Below the pieces are notes generated by a model. The model saw only the letters and a program-made list of their open reading frames with translations, ran no database searches and was not told where the DNA came from. From Helicobacter bilis (GTDB lineage: Bacteria > Campylobacterota > Campylobacteria > Campylobacterales > Helicobacteraceae): 64,000 nucleotides of DNA. Where the stretch lies: the NCBI RefSeq assembly GCF_900198365.1, contig NZ_FZMS01000023.1:1-64000 (forward strand), written 5' to 3'. Below are positions 54,889 through 64,000 of the stretch, in pieces; position 1 is the first letter of the stretch; each line of letters starts with the position of its first letter. Position numbers and translations under genes: made by a program.

Positions 54889-56325
54889 ATGAGCAAAAAG
54901 CTTACAACAGCAACAGGCACACCAATCGGTGATAATCAAAACTCGATTACAGCAGGTAGTAGAGGTCCCACACTTTTACAGGATACTTGGCTTTTAGAAA
55001 AGTTGGCACATTTTGATCGGGAGAGAATTCCGGAGCGTGTCGTGCATGCTAAAGGAAGTGCAGCTTACGGAGAACTTACAATCACTAACGATATTACCAT
55101 GTATTCCAAAGCAGATATTTTTAGTCAAGTAGGTAAGAAGACAAAAGCATTTTTACGTTTTTCGACTGTCGCAGGAGAAAGAGGAGCGGCTGATGCAGAA
55201 CGCGATGTGCGTGGATTTGCATTAAAATTTTATACAAATGAAGGCAATTGGGATATTGTAGGAAATAACACACCTGTCTTTTTTATTAAAGATGCAGTAA
55301 AATTTCCTGATTTTATTCATACGCAAAAAAGGGATCCAAAGACAAACTTACGATCTGCAACGGCAGCGTGGGATTTTTGGAGTTTGCATCCAGAATCACT
55401 CCATCAAGTAACAATTCTTATGAGTGATAGAGGGATCCCAAGAAGCTATAGGGAGATGCATGGATTTGGTAGTCATACCTATAGTTTTATTAATGCAAAA
55501 AATGAGCGTTTTTGGGTAAAGTTTCACTTTAAATCTATGCAAGGAATCCATAACCTAACTAATGCAGAAGCAGAGGCAATTATAGCAAAAGATAGGGAGT
55601 CTCATCAAAAAGACTTGTTTGAAAACATTGAAAAAGGAAATTTTCCTAAATGGAGATTCTGTGTGCAGGTTATGCCTGAAAAAGAAGCTCAGAATTACAA
55701 GGTAAATCCTTTTGATTTGACAAAGGTATGGAGTCACAAGGATTATCCACTTATTGAAGTGGGAATTTTAGAGCTAAATAAGAATCCAGAAAATTATTTT
55801 GCCGAGGTAGAACAAGCCGCATTTAATCCAGCCAATATTGTCCCAGGTGTTGGGTATAGTCCAGATAAGATGTTACAAGGAAGACTTTTTAGCTATGGTG
55901 ACACGCAGAGATATAGGCTTGGAATCAATCATTCCCAACTTCCTGTAAATGCTGCTATTGCATCTGTGAGTAATACACACAGAGATGGTTACATGCAAAG
56001 AGGAAGTTTTGGTGGAGAGAGAAACTATAATCCAAGTATATTTAATGATTATGTGGAAGATTCTAAAGCAATCGAGCCTCCATTGCATATTCAAGAGGGC
56101 AATGTTATAACAAGATATAATCATAGAGATGATGACAATGACTACTATAGTCAAGCAGGAGATTTATATCGTCTTATGAATGCTGGTCAAAAAGAAGTGC
56201 TTTGTCAAAATATTAAGGAAGCAATGGAAGGTGTGCCAGTTGATATTCAAAGACGACAGATTGAGCACTTCACGAAAGCAGATGCAGCCTATGGTAAGAG
56301 AGTGGCCGAACTTTTAGGCTTATAG
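54889..56325 (+). CDS. katA: Catalase
   Basis: A monofunctional small-subunit haem catalase of 478 residues. The active His lies in [15 protein letters not shown], the active Asn in [32 protein letters not shown] is present, and the haem-ligand Tyr lies in [14 protein letters not shown]. Length is normal. It removes hydrogen peroxide in the cytoplasm or periplasm. No clear PerR or Fur box was identified in the short upstream gap. Confidence 0.96.
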   Translation: MSKKLTTATGTPIGDNQNSITAGSRGPTLLQDTWLLEKLAHFDRERIPERVVHAKGSAAYGELTITNDITMYSKADIFSQVGKKTKAFLRFSTVAGERGAADAERDVRGFALKFYTNEGNWDIVGNNTPVFFIKDAVKFPDFIHTQKRDPKTNLRSATAAWDFWSLHPESLHQVTILMSDRGIPRSYREMHGFGSHTYSFINAKNERFWVKFHFKSMQGIHNLTNAEAEAIIAKDRESHQKDLFENIEKGNFPKWRFCVQVMPEKEAQNYKVNPFDLTKVWSHKDYPLIEVGILELNKNPENYFAEVEQAAFNPANIVPGVGYSPDKMLQGRLFSYGDTQRYRLGINHSQLPVNAAIASVSNTHRDGYMQRGSFGGERNYNPSIFNDYVEDSKAIEPPLHIQEGNVITRYNHRDDDNDYYSQAGDLYRLMNAGQKEVLCQNIKEAMEGVPVDIQRRQIEHFTKADAAYGKRVAELLGL

Positions 56326-56563
56326 CCTAAATTCTCTGTGAGCTTGCATGAAACATGACGCAGTGTCTTTAGATATGTGCAGATTATTTGAGTGTCATTG
56401 CACTCACATAGAATATAAACTTATTGCAATGGGAAACAATTTAGGAATATGAAGATTTCTGCTATGTGGTTTTTATGATTAAGATTAACCCTTTAGTTGG
56501 CTGCATTATATTTTATACAACAAGATGTATGATTATTTAGTAACAATTAAGATTATAATTAGG

Positions 56564-57823
56564 TTATAGCCCAAGAGCTTGTAAATGCAGACAGATTTCT
56601 AAACTTACTTCAAGCTTTGTGCCTTGTATATATTTTTCAGAATCTTTTGTAATAAGATAAAGTTTATTATGTGTAGCTCCAAAACCCATATTAGATTCAC
56701 TAATAATATTTAGACACATCATAGAGCATTGTTTTTTAATAAGTGCATTTTTTGCGTTAATCTTCGCATTTTCTTTGTCGCATTCTGCTTTAAAGCCAAT
56801 CTTTATAAGATTAGTAGCATTAAGTGAGGCTAAAATATCTTTGTTTTCATATAAATTTAGGGTCATTGTATCGCCTAAATCTTTCTTTTTTAACTTGCCC
56901 TCTCTTTTATGCGGGATATAATCGCTTATTGCTGCTGCCATGAAGAGATAGATTTTCTCATTCTTTATAGAATCTATTGTATGTTTAAGTGCGTTTTCAT
57001 AATCTTTTGAGCTTTTTACTTGTATGTGTTTAATGCTTGGTGGTAACGTTATCGGCGTTTTAGAGCTAATGAAAATGACTTTCGCACCTAGATAATAGAG
57101 CACTAAAGCAAGATTGCTAGCTTGCATACCGCTTGAGTGATTGCTAATACATCGCACAGAATCAATCTCTTCAATACTGCCACCACCTGTAACAATGGCG
57201 TATTTATCCTGCCAGTATGGATTGTTAAAAACCGCTTTCTTTAAGGCAAAAAGCATAGTTTCAGTGTCTGCCATCGCCCCATTGCCTATATCACCACATG
57301 CTAGCATGCCTAAGGCTGGGTTAATAATCTCATAGCCGCTATTTTTTAGAATCTCTATGTTTTTCTGCGTAATGGGATTTTCTAGCATGAGAGTATTTGC
57401 GCTTGGGGCGAGAAGCTTTGGGATATTTGGCAGGGCAAGGGCGGTTGATAGGTAGATATTGTCAGCAATGCCATTTGCGAGTTTATTGAGACTATTTGCA
57501 GTGAGTGGTGCAAAGAGAGCAATATCAGCCCATTTCGCATAGCCAATGTGATTTTGCGGTGGGTTGGAATCGTTTTGCATATTGGATTCTAAAATGTTTG
57601 AATCCGTGTAAGGCATACTAGCCCAGCATTCATTACTATCATGAAGCAAGGGCGTATTGCTTAGCGTCTCAAAGCTTAGAGGCGTGATGAATTTTAACGC
57701 ACTCTGCGTAGCGACAACGCGGACTAATGCCCCCTCTTTACGCAAAGATCTAATTAGCATTAAAATCTTATAAATCGCAATAGAGCCACTCACAAATATG
57801 AGAATCTTTTTATCTTTTAACAT
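56564..57823 (-). CDS. coaBC: CoaBC: phosphopantothenoylcysteine synthetase/decarboxylase
   Basis: The bifunctional enzyme makes phosphopantetheine for CoA. The N-terminal flavin decarboxylase domain has GSIAIYK, an APLTANSLNKLANGIADN region and the catalytic Cys in LACGDIGNGAMAD. The C-terminal synthetase has TGGGSIEEIDSVRCISNHSSG and FMAAAISDY, with the Lys run GKLKKKDLGD. The usual APAMN motif reads APSAN, a small departure near the active site; the His is not obvious to me in the first domain. Length 419 is typical. Confidence 0.92.
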   Translation of the reverse strand: MLKDKKILIFVSGSIAIYKILMLIRSLRKEGALVRVVATQSALKFITPLSFETLSNTPLLHDSNECWASMPYTDSNILESNMQNDSNPPQNHIGYAKWADIALFAPLTANSLNKLANGIADNIYLSTALALPNIPKLLAPSANTLMLENPITQKNIEILKNSGYEIINPALGMLACGDIGNGAMADTETMLFALKKAVFNNPYWQDKYAIVTGGGSIEEIDSVRCISNHSSGMQASNLALVLYYLGAKVIFISSKTPITLPPSIKHIQVKSSKDYENALKHTIDSIKNEKIYLFMAAAISDYIPHKREGKLKKKDLGDTMTLNLYENKDILASLNATNLIKIGFKAECDKENAKINAKNALIKKQCSMMCLNIISESNMGFGATHNKLYLITKDSEKYIQGTKLEVSLEICLHLQALGL

Positions 57824-57959
57824 ATTTTTCCTTTATGTGCTTATGTGCGATTATACTTAATAATAGGGGAAAATGCAACTATGTATCACATTGTGTTTTA
57901 GACTAACCGTTAAAACGCAACGTGATCAAGAACGAATATCTTAAACACGCAAACGACAA

Positions 57960-60875
57960 TTAATGAATCTTGTCAATCTGTAATGTACCATTTTTGACTT
58001 CTTTTGTGATATCTTGCCAGTTGTTTTCATTGTAAATGCTGTCATTCACTTGGAAATAGTGGGTAATATTCCATTCATTTTTTTTATGCGTACCAAAACC
58101 AGCTGTGATAGGTATTGTTGTAATGATTTTTCTATCTTGCAGATAATTGTTGAGAATGTTTTTTGGCACATTAGGACAACCATTAGGAAGATTCTCGCAA
58201 AAAATGCTTGAAATATCGTAATTTGCCATAAGTCTAGAATCTACTTTTAATTCCCCGCTTGTATTAAAATTCTTAAAGAGAAAGAGAATATCAGGTCGCC
58301 CCTCTTTTGCTGCTATATTGCTAGGAATGCCTATACTATCGAACCCACTATGATCGCTTACTACAAAAATTTGCGTGTTATCATAAATCTCATTGTCTTT
58401 AAGCCATTGTATAAATGTGCTAAGATAGTTCAAGGCACATGCTTCAGAATCATAATGCTTGAAATAAAGTCTTGTTTCTGCCTTATTTCTGTAGGGCATT
58501 TCCACTTTATGCGGATAATCATGCCATGCAGTTTTATTGCCAAGTTTATCTTGCCCATTTACAAAGATACATTTTCCTTGCTCATAATACATAGAATATG
58601 GAGTATGTGTTATAAGGGTGTGTAAGTATTTAAAGGTTGACTTTTTAGATTCTGTATTATGCAGATGCGTAAAAGCATAAAATGATGAGGTATAAGGTAC
58701 AGCAGTGATAGCGTTATTATCTATATCTTTATAACGCAGCCATTCGCTATCATTATAAATTCTAGAACGAAACATCTCTGGACTAAAGCGAAATACACCA
58801 AAACTTAGAATCTTTTTTATGTTGGCAATACTACCTTTTTCTGCTGCTTCAAATGCCTTAAGAGCAGTATGATTGTTTTGCATGAAATAATCTAAATATG
58901 CACGAGTTTGAAATACTACTGCTATATTGTCATTATAGTCTTGTATGCGTTTTGATCCACCAAACATATCATCCACAAAATACGCCACATCATAGCCATT
59001 CTTTACAAAAGTATCACCCATAACACCAAAGGCTTCAGTGATACTATCAGCAAGATTATCTTTTCTAGCATTCATATTATATACAGCATAATGCTCCCCG
59101 CCGATAAGTGTAGAAAAGCTATGGATGGTAGCATTTGTCGTAGATATAGCGTTATCAAATAGCACAAAGCCATCAAGCTGTGTTTTAAACTCTGGGAATT
59201 GCTCTAAGAGTGGATGCATATGTGAGCCACTAAACATATCAAGCACCATAACTACGATATTTTTCTCTGTCTTTGAGTAGGAAAATAACTCTTTTTCATA
59301 AGGTTGCAGATTACTATCTTCTGCAACAAGGCTTTTTGGGACTATATAGGTTTTATTTGCTTCCATAATATTAAAGAAAGATATAACACTTAGCACACAA
59401 AGACTAATGAGACTAACACTAAAAATACTCTTCAGCCATTTAAAACAAAAATACACAATCGCTACACTTGCTATAAAAGCACACAAGGCATATAAAAGAT
59501 TATTTGGATTATTAAACTCTGGTTTTTGCAAGACAAAGTGATCCATTACTCCATAATCACCTACAAAAATAAATGTATTGATTATCCCAATAAGAAATAA
59601 TATGCTTGCAACATATACACCAAACTTAAAAAGTCTTGTTTTATAAAAAAAGCTTGTAATATAAATAATCATAAAGCTAGAACAAAGAAAAGCACCAAAT
59701 AGTACTGCTAGTGTTTGATAAGTCTCTTTCATAGCAAACTGTGATACATCACTACTATACAAAGCATAAGGGCTAAATACACATATTATAAAGCAGATAT
59801 TAAGAATAGCTAGAATGCTGATATTACGATAGGTTGCATAAGCCTTAGAATCTAGAGAAGTGTATGGGGTAAATATGTTAAATAATAGAGTTTTGAGTTT
59901 TCCTTGTGGTTGTGTAGCTTTGCTTGGTATTTTAGTGCTTTTAGATGAATTGGTGTTGTTAGAATCTCGTTTTTTGGATACTTCGCTTTGCTCAGTATGA
60001 CAAGACAAAGAATCCGCAATTCTAGTATCTTGGTTAAGATTTGAATCATTAGAATCTCGGCATTCTACGCCAACCCTATCCGCACTTTCACACATTCTAG
60101 TAATTGCAGTATTGCTTTGTGAGTTTTGTGTAGATTTGGGGGCAGGAGTTACCTTAGCGGTAGTGACTGCCTCCAAAGACACACAATCTTGCGAATGATT
60201 ACTTAAAGATGAATGTTTTTTGTGTTTAAATATCTCTTTTAGCAACGCAAACGCCATATTACAAGTCCAATATAATACTAACGCACTAGGCATACTATAG
60301 AGTAGCACCAAGAATAATAAGGCAATCAAACTCCCTTGCACTCTTGCACCTAGCTCTTTTGAGCTATAAAAGACATTGATTAAAGTAAAAGCGCTCATCA
60401 GTAAAGGCAAGATATGAATACTTAAACCACATAACATAATAGAATCTGGTTTGCTTAAATCATCTATCCATAAGAAACTTACAAACTGGAGATATGAAGC
60501 TTTGTTAATAATCTCATACATTGCAAAAAAGAATGGAATCTGCAGGGCTAATCCACCAAGACTACGCAGCGCATAAATAGGGTGATAATTATGCTGCCTG
60601 TATAGCGTTTGTGTAAAAGCATAGAGCTTTGCCCTCTTATACACGCTTTTCCACGATTTAATCCTTTTATCTAATTTCTCTTTTAAGTCTGCTTCTTGTT
60701 GTGCCTTTTTATCAGTATAGAGAAAGATTTTAAGTAAAAAGAAATTCACCACAAGGCTTAGTAAAATAATGCTTACACCATAGCTTGGTATTATCTTAAG
60801 TATATTATGCAATACAACTTCAAGGACTTGTTCCAAAGGAAATATGAAGATATAATAGAGAAGTTCAGTAATCAT
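57960..60875 (-). CDS. YidC/Oxa1-sulfatase fusion, probable phosphoglycerol transferase
   Basis: In this 971-residue protein, residues 1-215 are a YidC/Oxa1-type membrane domain (QIPFFFAMYEIIN, SALVLYWTCNMAFALLKE). Residues 216-325 are a repeat-rich linker with a CHTEQSEVSK segment, then four or five helices (345-505), then a sulfatase/LTA-synthase-like domain (about 545-940) with MVLDMFSGS metal Asp, a Thr nucleophile region in TTNATIHSFSTLIGG and VVSDHSGF. It overlaps the glycerophosphotransferase gene by 4 bases (ATGA). I infer that it transfers phosphoglycerol-type groups to a surface polymer. A separate housekeeping yidC must exist elsewhere. Confidence 0.82.
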   Translation of the reverse strand: MITELLYYIFIFPLEQVLEVVLHNILKIIPSYGVSIILLSLVVNFFLLKIFLYTDKKAQQEADLKEKLDKRIKSWKSVYKRAKLYAFTQTLYRQHNYHPIYALRSLGGLALQIPFFFAMYEIINKASYLQFVSFLWIDDLSKPDSIMLCGLSIHILPLLMSAFTLINVFYSSKELGARVQGSLIALLFLVLLYSMPSALVLYWTCNMAFALLKEIFKHKKHSSLSNHSQDCVSLEAVTTAKVTPAPKSTQNSQSNTAITRMCESADRVGVECRDSNDSNLNQDTRIADSLSCHTEQSEVSKKRDSNNTNSSKSTKIPSKATQPQGKLKTLLFNIFTPYTSLDSKAYATYRNISILAILNICFIICVFSPYALYSSDVSQFAMKETYQTLAVLFGAFLCSSFMIIYITSFFYKTRLFKFGVYVASILFLIGIINTFIFVGDYGVMDHFVLQKPEFNNPNNLLYALCAFIASVAIVYFCFKWLKSIFSVSLISLCVLSVISFFNIMEANKTYIVPKSLVAEDSNLQPYEKELFSYSKTEKNIVVMVLDMFSGSHMHPLLEQFPEFKTQLDGFVLFDNAISTTNATIHSFSTLIGGEHYAVYNMNARKDNLADSITEAFGVMGDTFVKNGYDVAYFVDDMFGGSKRIQDYNDNIAVVFQTRAYLDYFMQNNHTALKAFEAAEKGSIANIKKILSFGVFRFSPEMFRSRIYNDSEWLRYKDIDNNAITAVPYTSSFYAFTHLHNTESKKSTFKYLHTLITHTPYSMYYEQGKCIFVNGQDKLGNKTAWHDYPHKVEMPYRNKAETRLYFKHYDSEACALNYLSTFIQWLKDNEIYDNTQIFVVSDHSGFDSIGIPSNIAAKEGRPDILFLFKNFNTSGELKVDSRLMANYDISSIFCENLPNGCPNVPKNILNNYLQDRKIITTIPITAGFGTHKKNEWNITHYFQVNDSIYNENNWQDITKEVKNGTLQIDKIH
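59959..60171 (-). repeat. H1 and H2 repeats in the YidC-sulfatase linker
   Basis: A 90-bp unit lies between direct repeats TTAGAATCTCG (59959-59969, 60049-60059) and contains an H1 hairpin at 59978-59998 (ATACT/AGTAT, GC/GC). Further along, 60141-60171 is an H2 element with GGCAG/CTGCC arms. Both keep the frame. Confidence 0.75.
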
Positions 60876-62551
60876 ACATTATCCTTTGCAATGTCTTTTT
60901 TAGAATCTAGATTCCGTATAGAATCTTTTTTATCCTGCAAAATAATATGAGAATCTCCACACATACCACTTGCTACATTCTCTAATACTCTATTAATCAC
61001 ATTTATCTCATTATGCAATTCTAGTTTATCTTGCAATCCAGATTCTAGAATCTCTTTTTCTATTCTTAAAATCTCTTGTGCGGTTTTGATACCACCCACA
61101 CCTTGATACTCCCAAAGAAGTGCTTTCATCTCTCTAATATTTTCTTTTAGCTTGTCATAGCCCTCTTTATCCTGCAATAAAGATTCTATAACGCTTGGCA
61201 ATCTATCAAACTCACTAGGCTCAATGCTTTTGCCTATCTTGGTTAGAGCATCTTTCACCCAAGGGGTATCATAAATGTCTTCTAAATCATAACCCACAAT
61301 ATTAAAATCAAATGTAGGCGTTAGCACGGGCTTTTCAAACAAGCACACAAAGTCAAATATTACACCGGAGAAATCCCCTATCATCATATCCGCACGATAC
61401 AAGGCATAGATATTATCCCTGTTATTATCCCATACGATATTGCTGCAATCTTTGGTTTGCTCTCGCAGTGAATCTAGCAGTTCCTTTTCGGAATTATAGC
61501 TTTGTGGGTGAGGGCGGATAATAAGATTAAAAGAAGAATCTATAAAAGGTTGAATAAGATTCATACCATATTTGCTAAGCAAAGCCTCTCTCCCCCAAGA
61601 TGGTGCTAAAAGTATAGTAGTCTTTGTATCTGTCTTTGGAAAAAAGTGTATCTTTTTGTCATCATCTAGTTCTTTATAATCTTGCAACTTTTCTTGTAAA
61701 ATATCAAGATAAGTGCAGCCGGTGATAACAACTTCTTTTGTTTTAAGATTTCTTACCCTTTCTACTTCGTGGATAAAATCTGTATGTATGATTGAGTTTG
61801 TAAAAACACTATCAAAGTAATCAAGGGCAAATACCTCGTAAATATCTACATGTGGGAGCGAGTGGATAATATGGCTATAATGCTTCACACCTTTGCTTCG
61901 CTTGATTTGAAGTATATCAAGCTGTGGTGTGCTCATCATTACAATATCAGCTTTAAGGCTATTAAGACGAGAAATAGCTTTAGGGCTATCGCTACTGCCG
62001 ATGTATTCAAATTGTGCGTTGGGGTTGTGGTTTTGTGCTATGCGTTTGTTTGTATCGTTAGAATCTAGGTTTTTATCATATTGAGTGCGTAAGTGCGAAA
62101 TATCTTTTTTAGTTTCTATGTTAGATACTTCACCCAAAGGCTCAGTATGACAAGCAGTTGTAGATTCTAATTTCTGTATAGAATCTTTTTTAGAATCTAA
62201 ATCTTTTGTATATAGTTCAAAATCCTCTTTTGATGAAGTAAGATAGGTGTAAGGATAAGAGATAGAATCTAGATAAGTTAATATAGGCTTAAAAACATTA
62301 TGATATTGCTTGCCCTCACTATAAAAGACAAGTTTATGATTTTCTTGCTTACCTTTCTTAAGCTTTACCCCTCCCCCGCCAGATGTCAAAGAAATAACTT
62401 TATAAAAAATGCTTTTGAAGAAAAAGAGGGCTGAAGCAAAAAGGGCAATAGCAGATGAAAGCAATAAAGAGCCAGTGCCTGGATCAAGATAGGCAAACAA
62501 ACTACAAGGCATAAGACATAAAAGCAAGATAAATTTATACAGAATCTTCAT
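60872..62551 (-). CDS. CDP-glycerol glycerophosphotransferase family protein
   Basis: A TagB/TagF-type glycosyltransferase-B fold of 559 residues. The N-terminus has a signal-anchor and a YLDPGTGSLL motif, with a second membrane helix (33-52). The catalytic part has the HSLPHVDIYEVF His region, ITGCTYLD, LLAPSWGREALL, IIRPHPQS and GDFSGVIFDFVCLFEKPVL. Such enzymes polymerise or prime glycerol-phosphate from CDP-glycerol. A 44-residue in-frame repeat insertion (62058-62199) carries CHTEPLGEVS. It is the first gene of the two-gene operon with the sulfatase fusion. No CDP-glycerol synthesis gene is in view. Confidence 0.88.
   Translation of the reverse strand: MKILYKFILLLCLMPCSLFAYLDPGTGSLLLSSAIALFASALFFFKSIFYKVISLTSGGGGVKLKKGKQENHKLVFYSEGKQYHNVFKPILTYLDSISYPYTYLTSSKEDFELYTKDLDSKKDSIQKLESTTACHTEPLGEVSNIETKKDISHLRTQYDKNLDSNDTNKRIAQNHNPNAQFEYIGSSDSPKAISRLNSLKADIVMMSTPQLDILQIKRSKGVKHYSHIIHSLPHVDIYEVFALDYFDSVFTNSIIHTDFIHEVERVRNLKTKEVVITGCTYLDILQEKLQDYKELDDDKKIHFFPKTDTKTTILLAPSWGREALLSKYGMNLIQPFIDSSFNLIIRPHPQSYNSEKELLDSLREQTKDCSNIVWDNNRDNIYALYRADMMIGDFSGVIFDFVCLFEKPVLTPTFDFNIVGYDLEDIYDTPWVKDALTKIGKSIEPSEFDRLPSVIESLLQDKEGYDKLKENIREMKALLWEYQGVGGIKTAQEILRIEKEILESGLQDKLELHNEINVINRVLENVASGMCGDSHIILQDKKDSIRNLDSKKDIAKDNV
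62058..62199 (-). repeat. Insertion unit in the glycerophosphotransferase gene
   Basis: Direct repeats TTAGAATCTA at 62058-62067 and 62190-62199 are 132 bp (44 codons) apart. Between them is an H1 hairpin at 62126-62149 with ATACT/AGTAT arms. Removing the unit leaves YTKDLDSNDTNKR in frame. Confidence 0.75.
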
Positions 62552-62964
62552 GTAAATCCTTTAGTTTCTTACAATATTTTCATGCTAAAAATACAATAAA
62601 GCAAATAAATTTTCACAACATTAATGATTATTGATAGCAAAAAATAAGCAAAAATTATAACATAAATTATACGAAGACGCTATGAAAATTTCAAGCGTTT
62701 CAATAGCTTAGAATATATTCATTCTATATACCACACAACACTATCACACGATTAAGATCCACTAAACAGCTTTTCACAAGATAACTTAATGCAGTATAGA
62801 ATCTTGTGCTATGGATTATGAAATATATGTAGATTCTATAATACAAGCCCATAATATAAGCAATATAACTTTCAATAAAGTGTGAAATGGGCTATATCTA
62901 AAGGTTAAATTATTTTATCGCCTATGACTTTAAAAGCACTTCTAAGTCTCTTGGGAATTTGCCT
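62552..62964. other. AT-rich intergenic stretch
   Basis: No gene seen between the teichoic-like operon and the MORN gene. Several AGATTCT copies and A/T runs occur. The promoter of the glycerophosphotransferase operon should lie near 62,560-62,650. Confidence 0.4.
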
Positions 62965-63943
62965 TTAGAATCTTTTTTTTGCTCCAAGTGCTTCATAAAC
63001 TTTGTTTGTTCTATTAAACGCTTCACCGCTTTGCTGACCTGTATATGTAGCATATACCCTGCATTCATTATTTTCACATGAAATTATTGTAATTTCGTGT
63101 GTTGTTGTCATTGCAAACTCATTAGACCTATATACTTGCACACCACTAAAATTGCCAGATGAGTCATATTGCCCTTGTCTTTCTTCAGAAAAAGCTCCAC
63201 CAGCAAAATTATATCCCCCAGATCTACTATAATCTCCGATAGCTACCCCATTTACCATATTAAATTCCATACGATAACCACCCATTGCATTATATGTATA
63301 ATGTTGCTCTTTGTATTCGCCATGTAGTTTATCATTTACAACGCTAAACTCTGCTTCATACCATGGGATTTCTATCCGTTGTTTTCCATGTAGTTTGCCA
63401 TCTTTATAATGCAATGTAATCTCGCTTTTACCATCTTTAAGCATTATGCTTTCATGATTATCTTTATTGTGCATGTTACTCATATATTGTTTGCCATGCA
63501 GCTTACCATCTTTGCAATTTGTCTCATATACTAGCTTTCCGGTTTCTTTATTATGCGCTTTTGTGTTACATATATTTTTCTTGCAATCATTACTTATGCG
63601 AACTTCTATGGAGTCAATCTTTTCTAAATATTCCTCAACCGGTTTATATTCCCCTATCATTACAAATTCACTATTAAAAGGATTAAGCATGCGTGTTATA
63701 GCCTTTAGGGTTTTATCATCACTATGATACCCCCCCCCCCCCATCTTTTTTATCATCATCTTCTGTATCGTTTGCATAAAATTTAAAAGTCCCATCTTCT
63801 ATTTGCATATCATTTAGAGTTGGCACTCTACACATTTCATCTGCTAACACTAGGGTATTTACACATAGCACACCACAGAGTATAAAAGCCCCTTTGTGTA
63901 ACAAGCTTGTAGAAAGTCGCGTAATATTATGGAATCTAGACAT
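62965..63943 (-). CDS. Phase-variable exported MORN-repeat protein (off in this sequence)
   Basis: The N-terminal piece (63943-63722) has a signal peptide ending in TLVLA and an acidic segment DTEDDDKKD running into four Gly, then stops. The body continues in another frame with GGGGYHSDDKTL and carries MORN_2-type repeats (CKDGKLHGKQ, YKDGKLHGKQ, VNDKLHGEYKE). The junction is a run of 13 C on the plus strand. A run of 12 would give one protein of 325 residues. Such proteins are annotated as YwqK-like; their role is unknown. Confidence 0.78.
63730..63742 (-). repeat. Run of 13 G switching the MORN gene
   Basis: The homopolymer separates the signal-peptide frame from the repeat-domain frame. 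Twelve or fifteen G would join them; thirteen does not. Confidence 0.88.
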
Positions 63944-64000
63944 ATTCTCTCCTTGTAAAAATAAAAATATGATTGTATCTAAAAAATCATAGATTCTATA

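Overview
The window is AT-rich, gene-dense DNA that reads as a member of the Campylobacterota, most likely an enterohepatic-type Helicobacter. The markers are a class II DAHP synthase, an ankyrin protein beside catalase, an F0 c subunit with an extended N-terminus, FliR, and homopolymer tracts of the kind these bacteria use for phase variation. The genus call is inference from gene content; no rRNA is present.

Layout. 1-7,750: a partial prophage with a minus-strand head module (scaffold-like protein, major capsid protein and small unknowns), two divergent small cargo-like genes, and no portal, terminase or tail genes. 7,856-23,900: housekeeping genes (mnmA, a cytochrome c, coaE, ppk1, glnA, a sodium-symporter, argG, a TonB receptor with Fur-like sites, a ferritin-like protein, a metal ABC permease) and an hsdS scrap. 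24,080-31,250: a minus-strand acyl-modification cluster (two acyl carrier proteins, two short-chain dehydrogenases, KAS III, AMP ligase, left-handed beta-helix acyltransferase, GNAT) with several broken genes and three possible slippage tracts. 31,250-35,040: remains of a Mu-type transposase, an endonuclease I and a sensor-less histidine kinase. 35,300-46,500: fliR, azlD, a thiE-like gene, yceI, a MATE pump, pssA, mtnN, ppk2, a CinA-type gene, atpE, three tRNAs and asd, with decayed genes between them. 46,700-56,330: a decayed restriction gene, a triplet of paralogous exported proteins, hemB, a run of very small membrane-peptide ORFs, aroG, an ankyrin gene and katA. 56,560-63,950: coaBC, a teichoic-acid-like pair (CDP-glycerol glycerophosphotransferase plus a YidC-sulfatase fusion), and a MORN-repeat exported protein switched off by a run of 13 C.

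The most interesting signal cuts across these regions. The motif AGATTCT/AGAATCT is dense in coding and non-coding DNA on both strands. It forms inverted pairs after genes. It also lies as direct repeats at the edges of extra sequence inside at least five protein genes (coaE, the AMP ligase, an SDR, the glycerophosphotransferase and the YidC-sulfatase). Removing the DNA between the repeats in coaE (438 bp) gives a normal-length enzyme. Removing it in the ligase (154 bp) repairs a frameshift. The inserted DNA carries small imperfect hairpins of at least three families whose stems vary with compensating changes, and which also occur between genes. I read this as a family of palindromic elements able to enter coding genes, comparable in principle to the Rickettsia palindromic elements. 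The mechanism is unknown.
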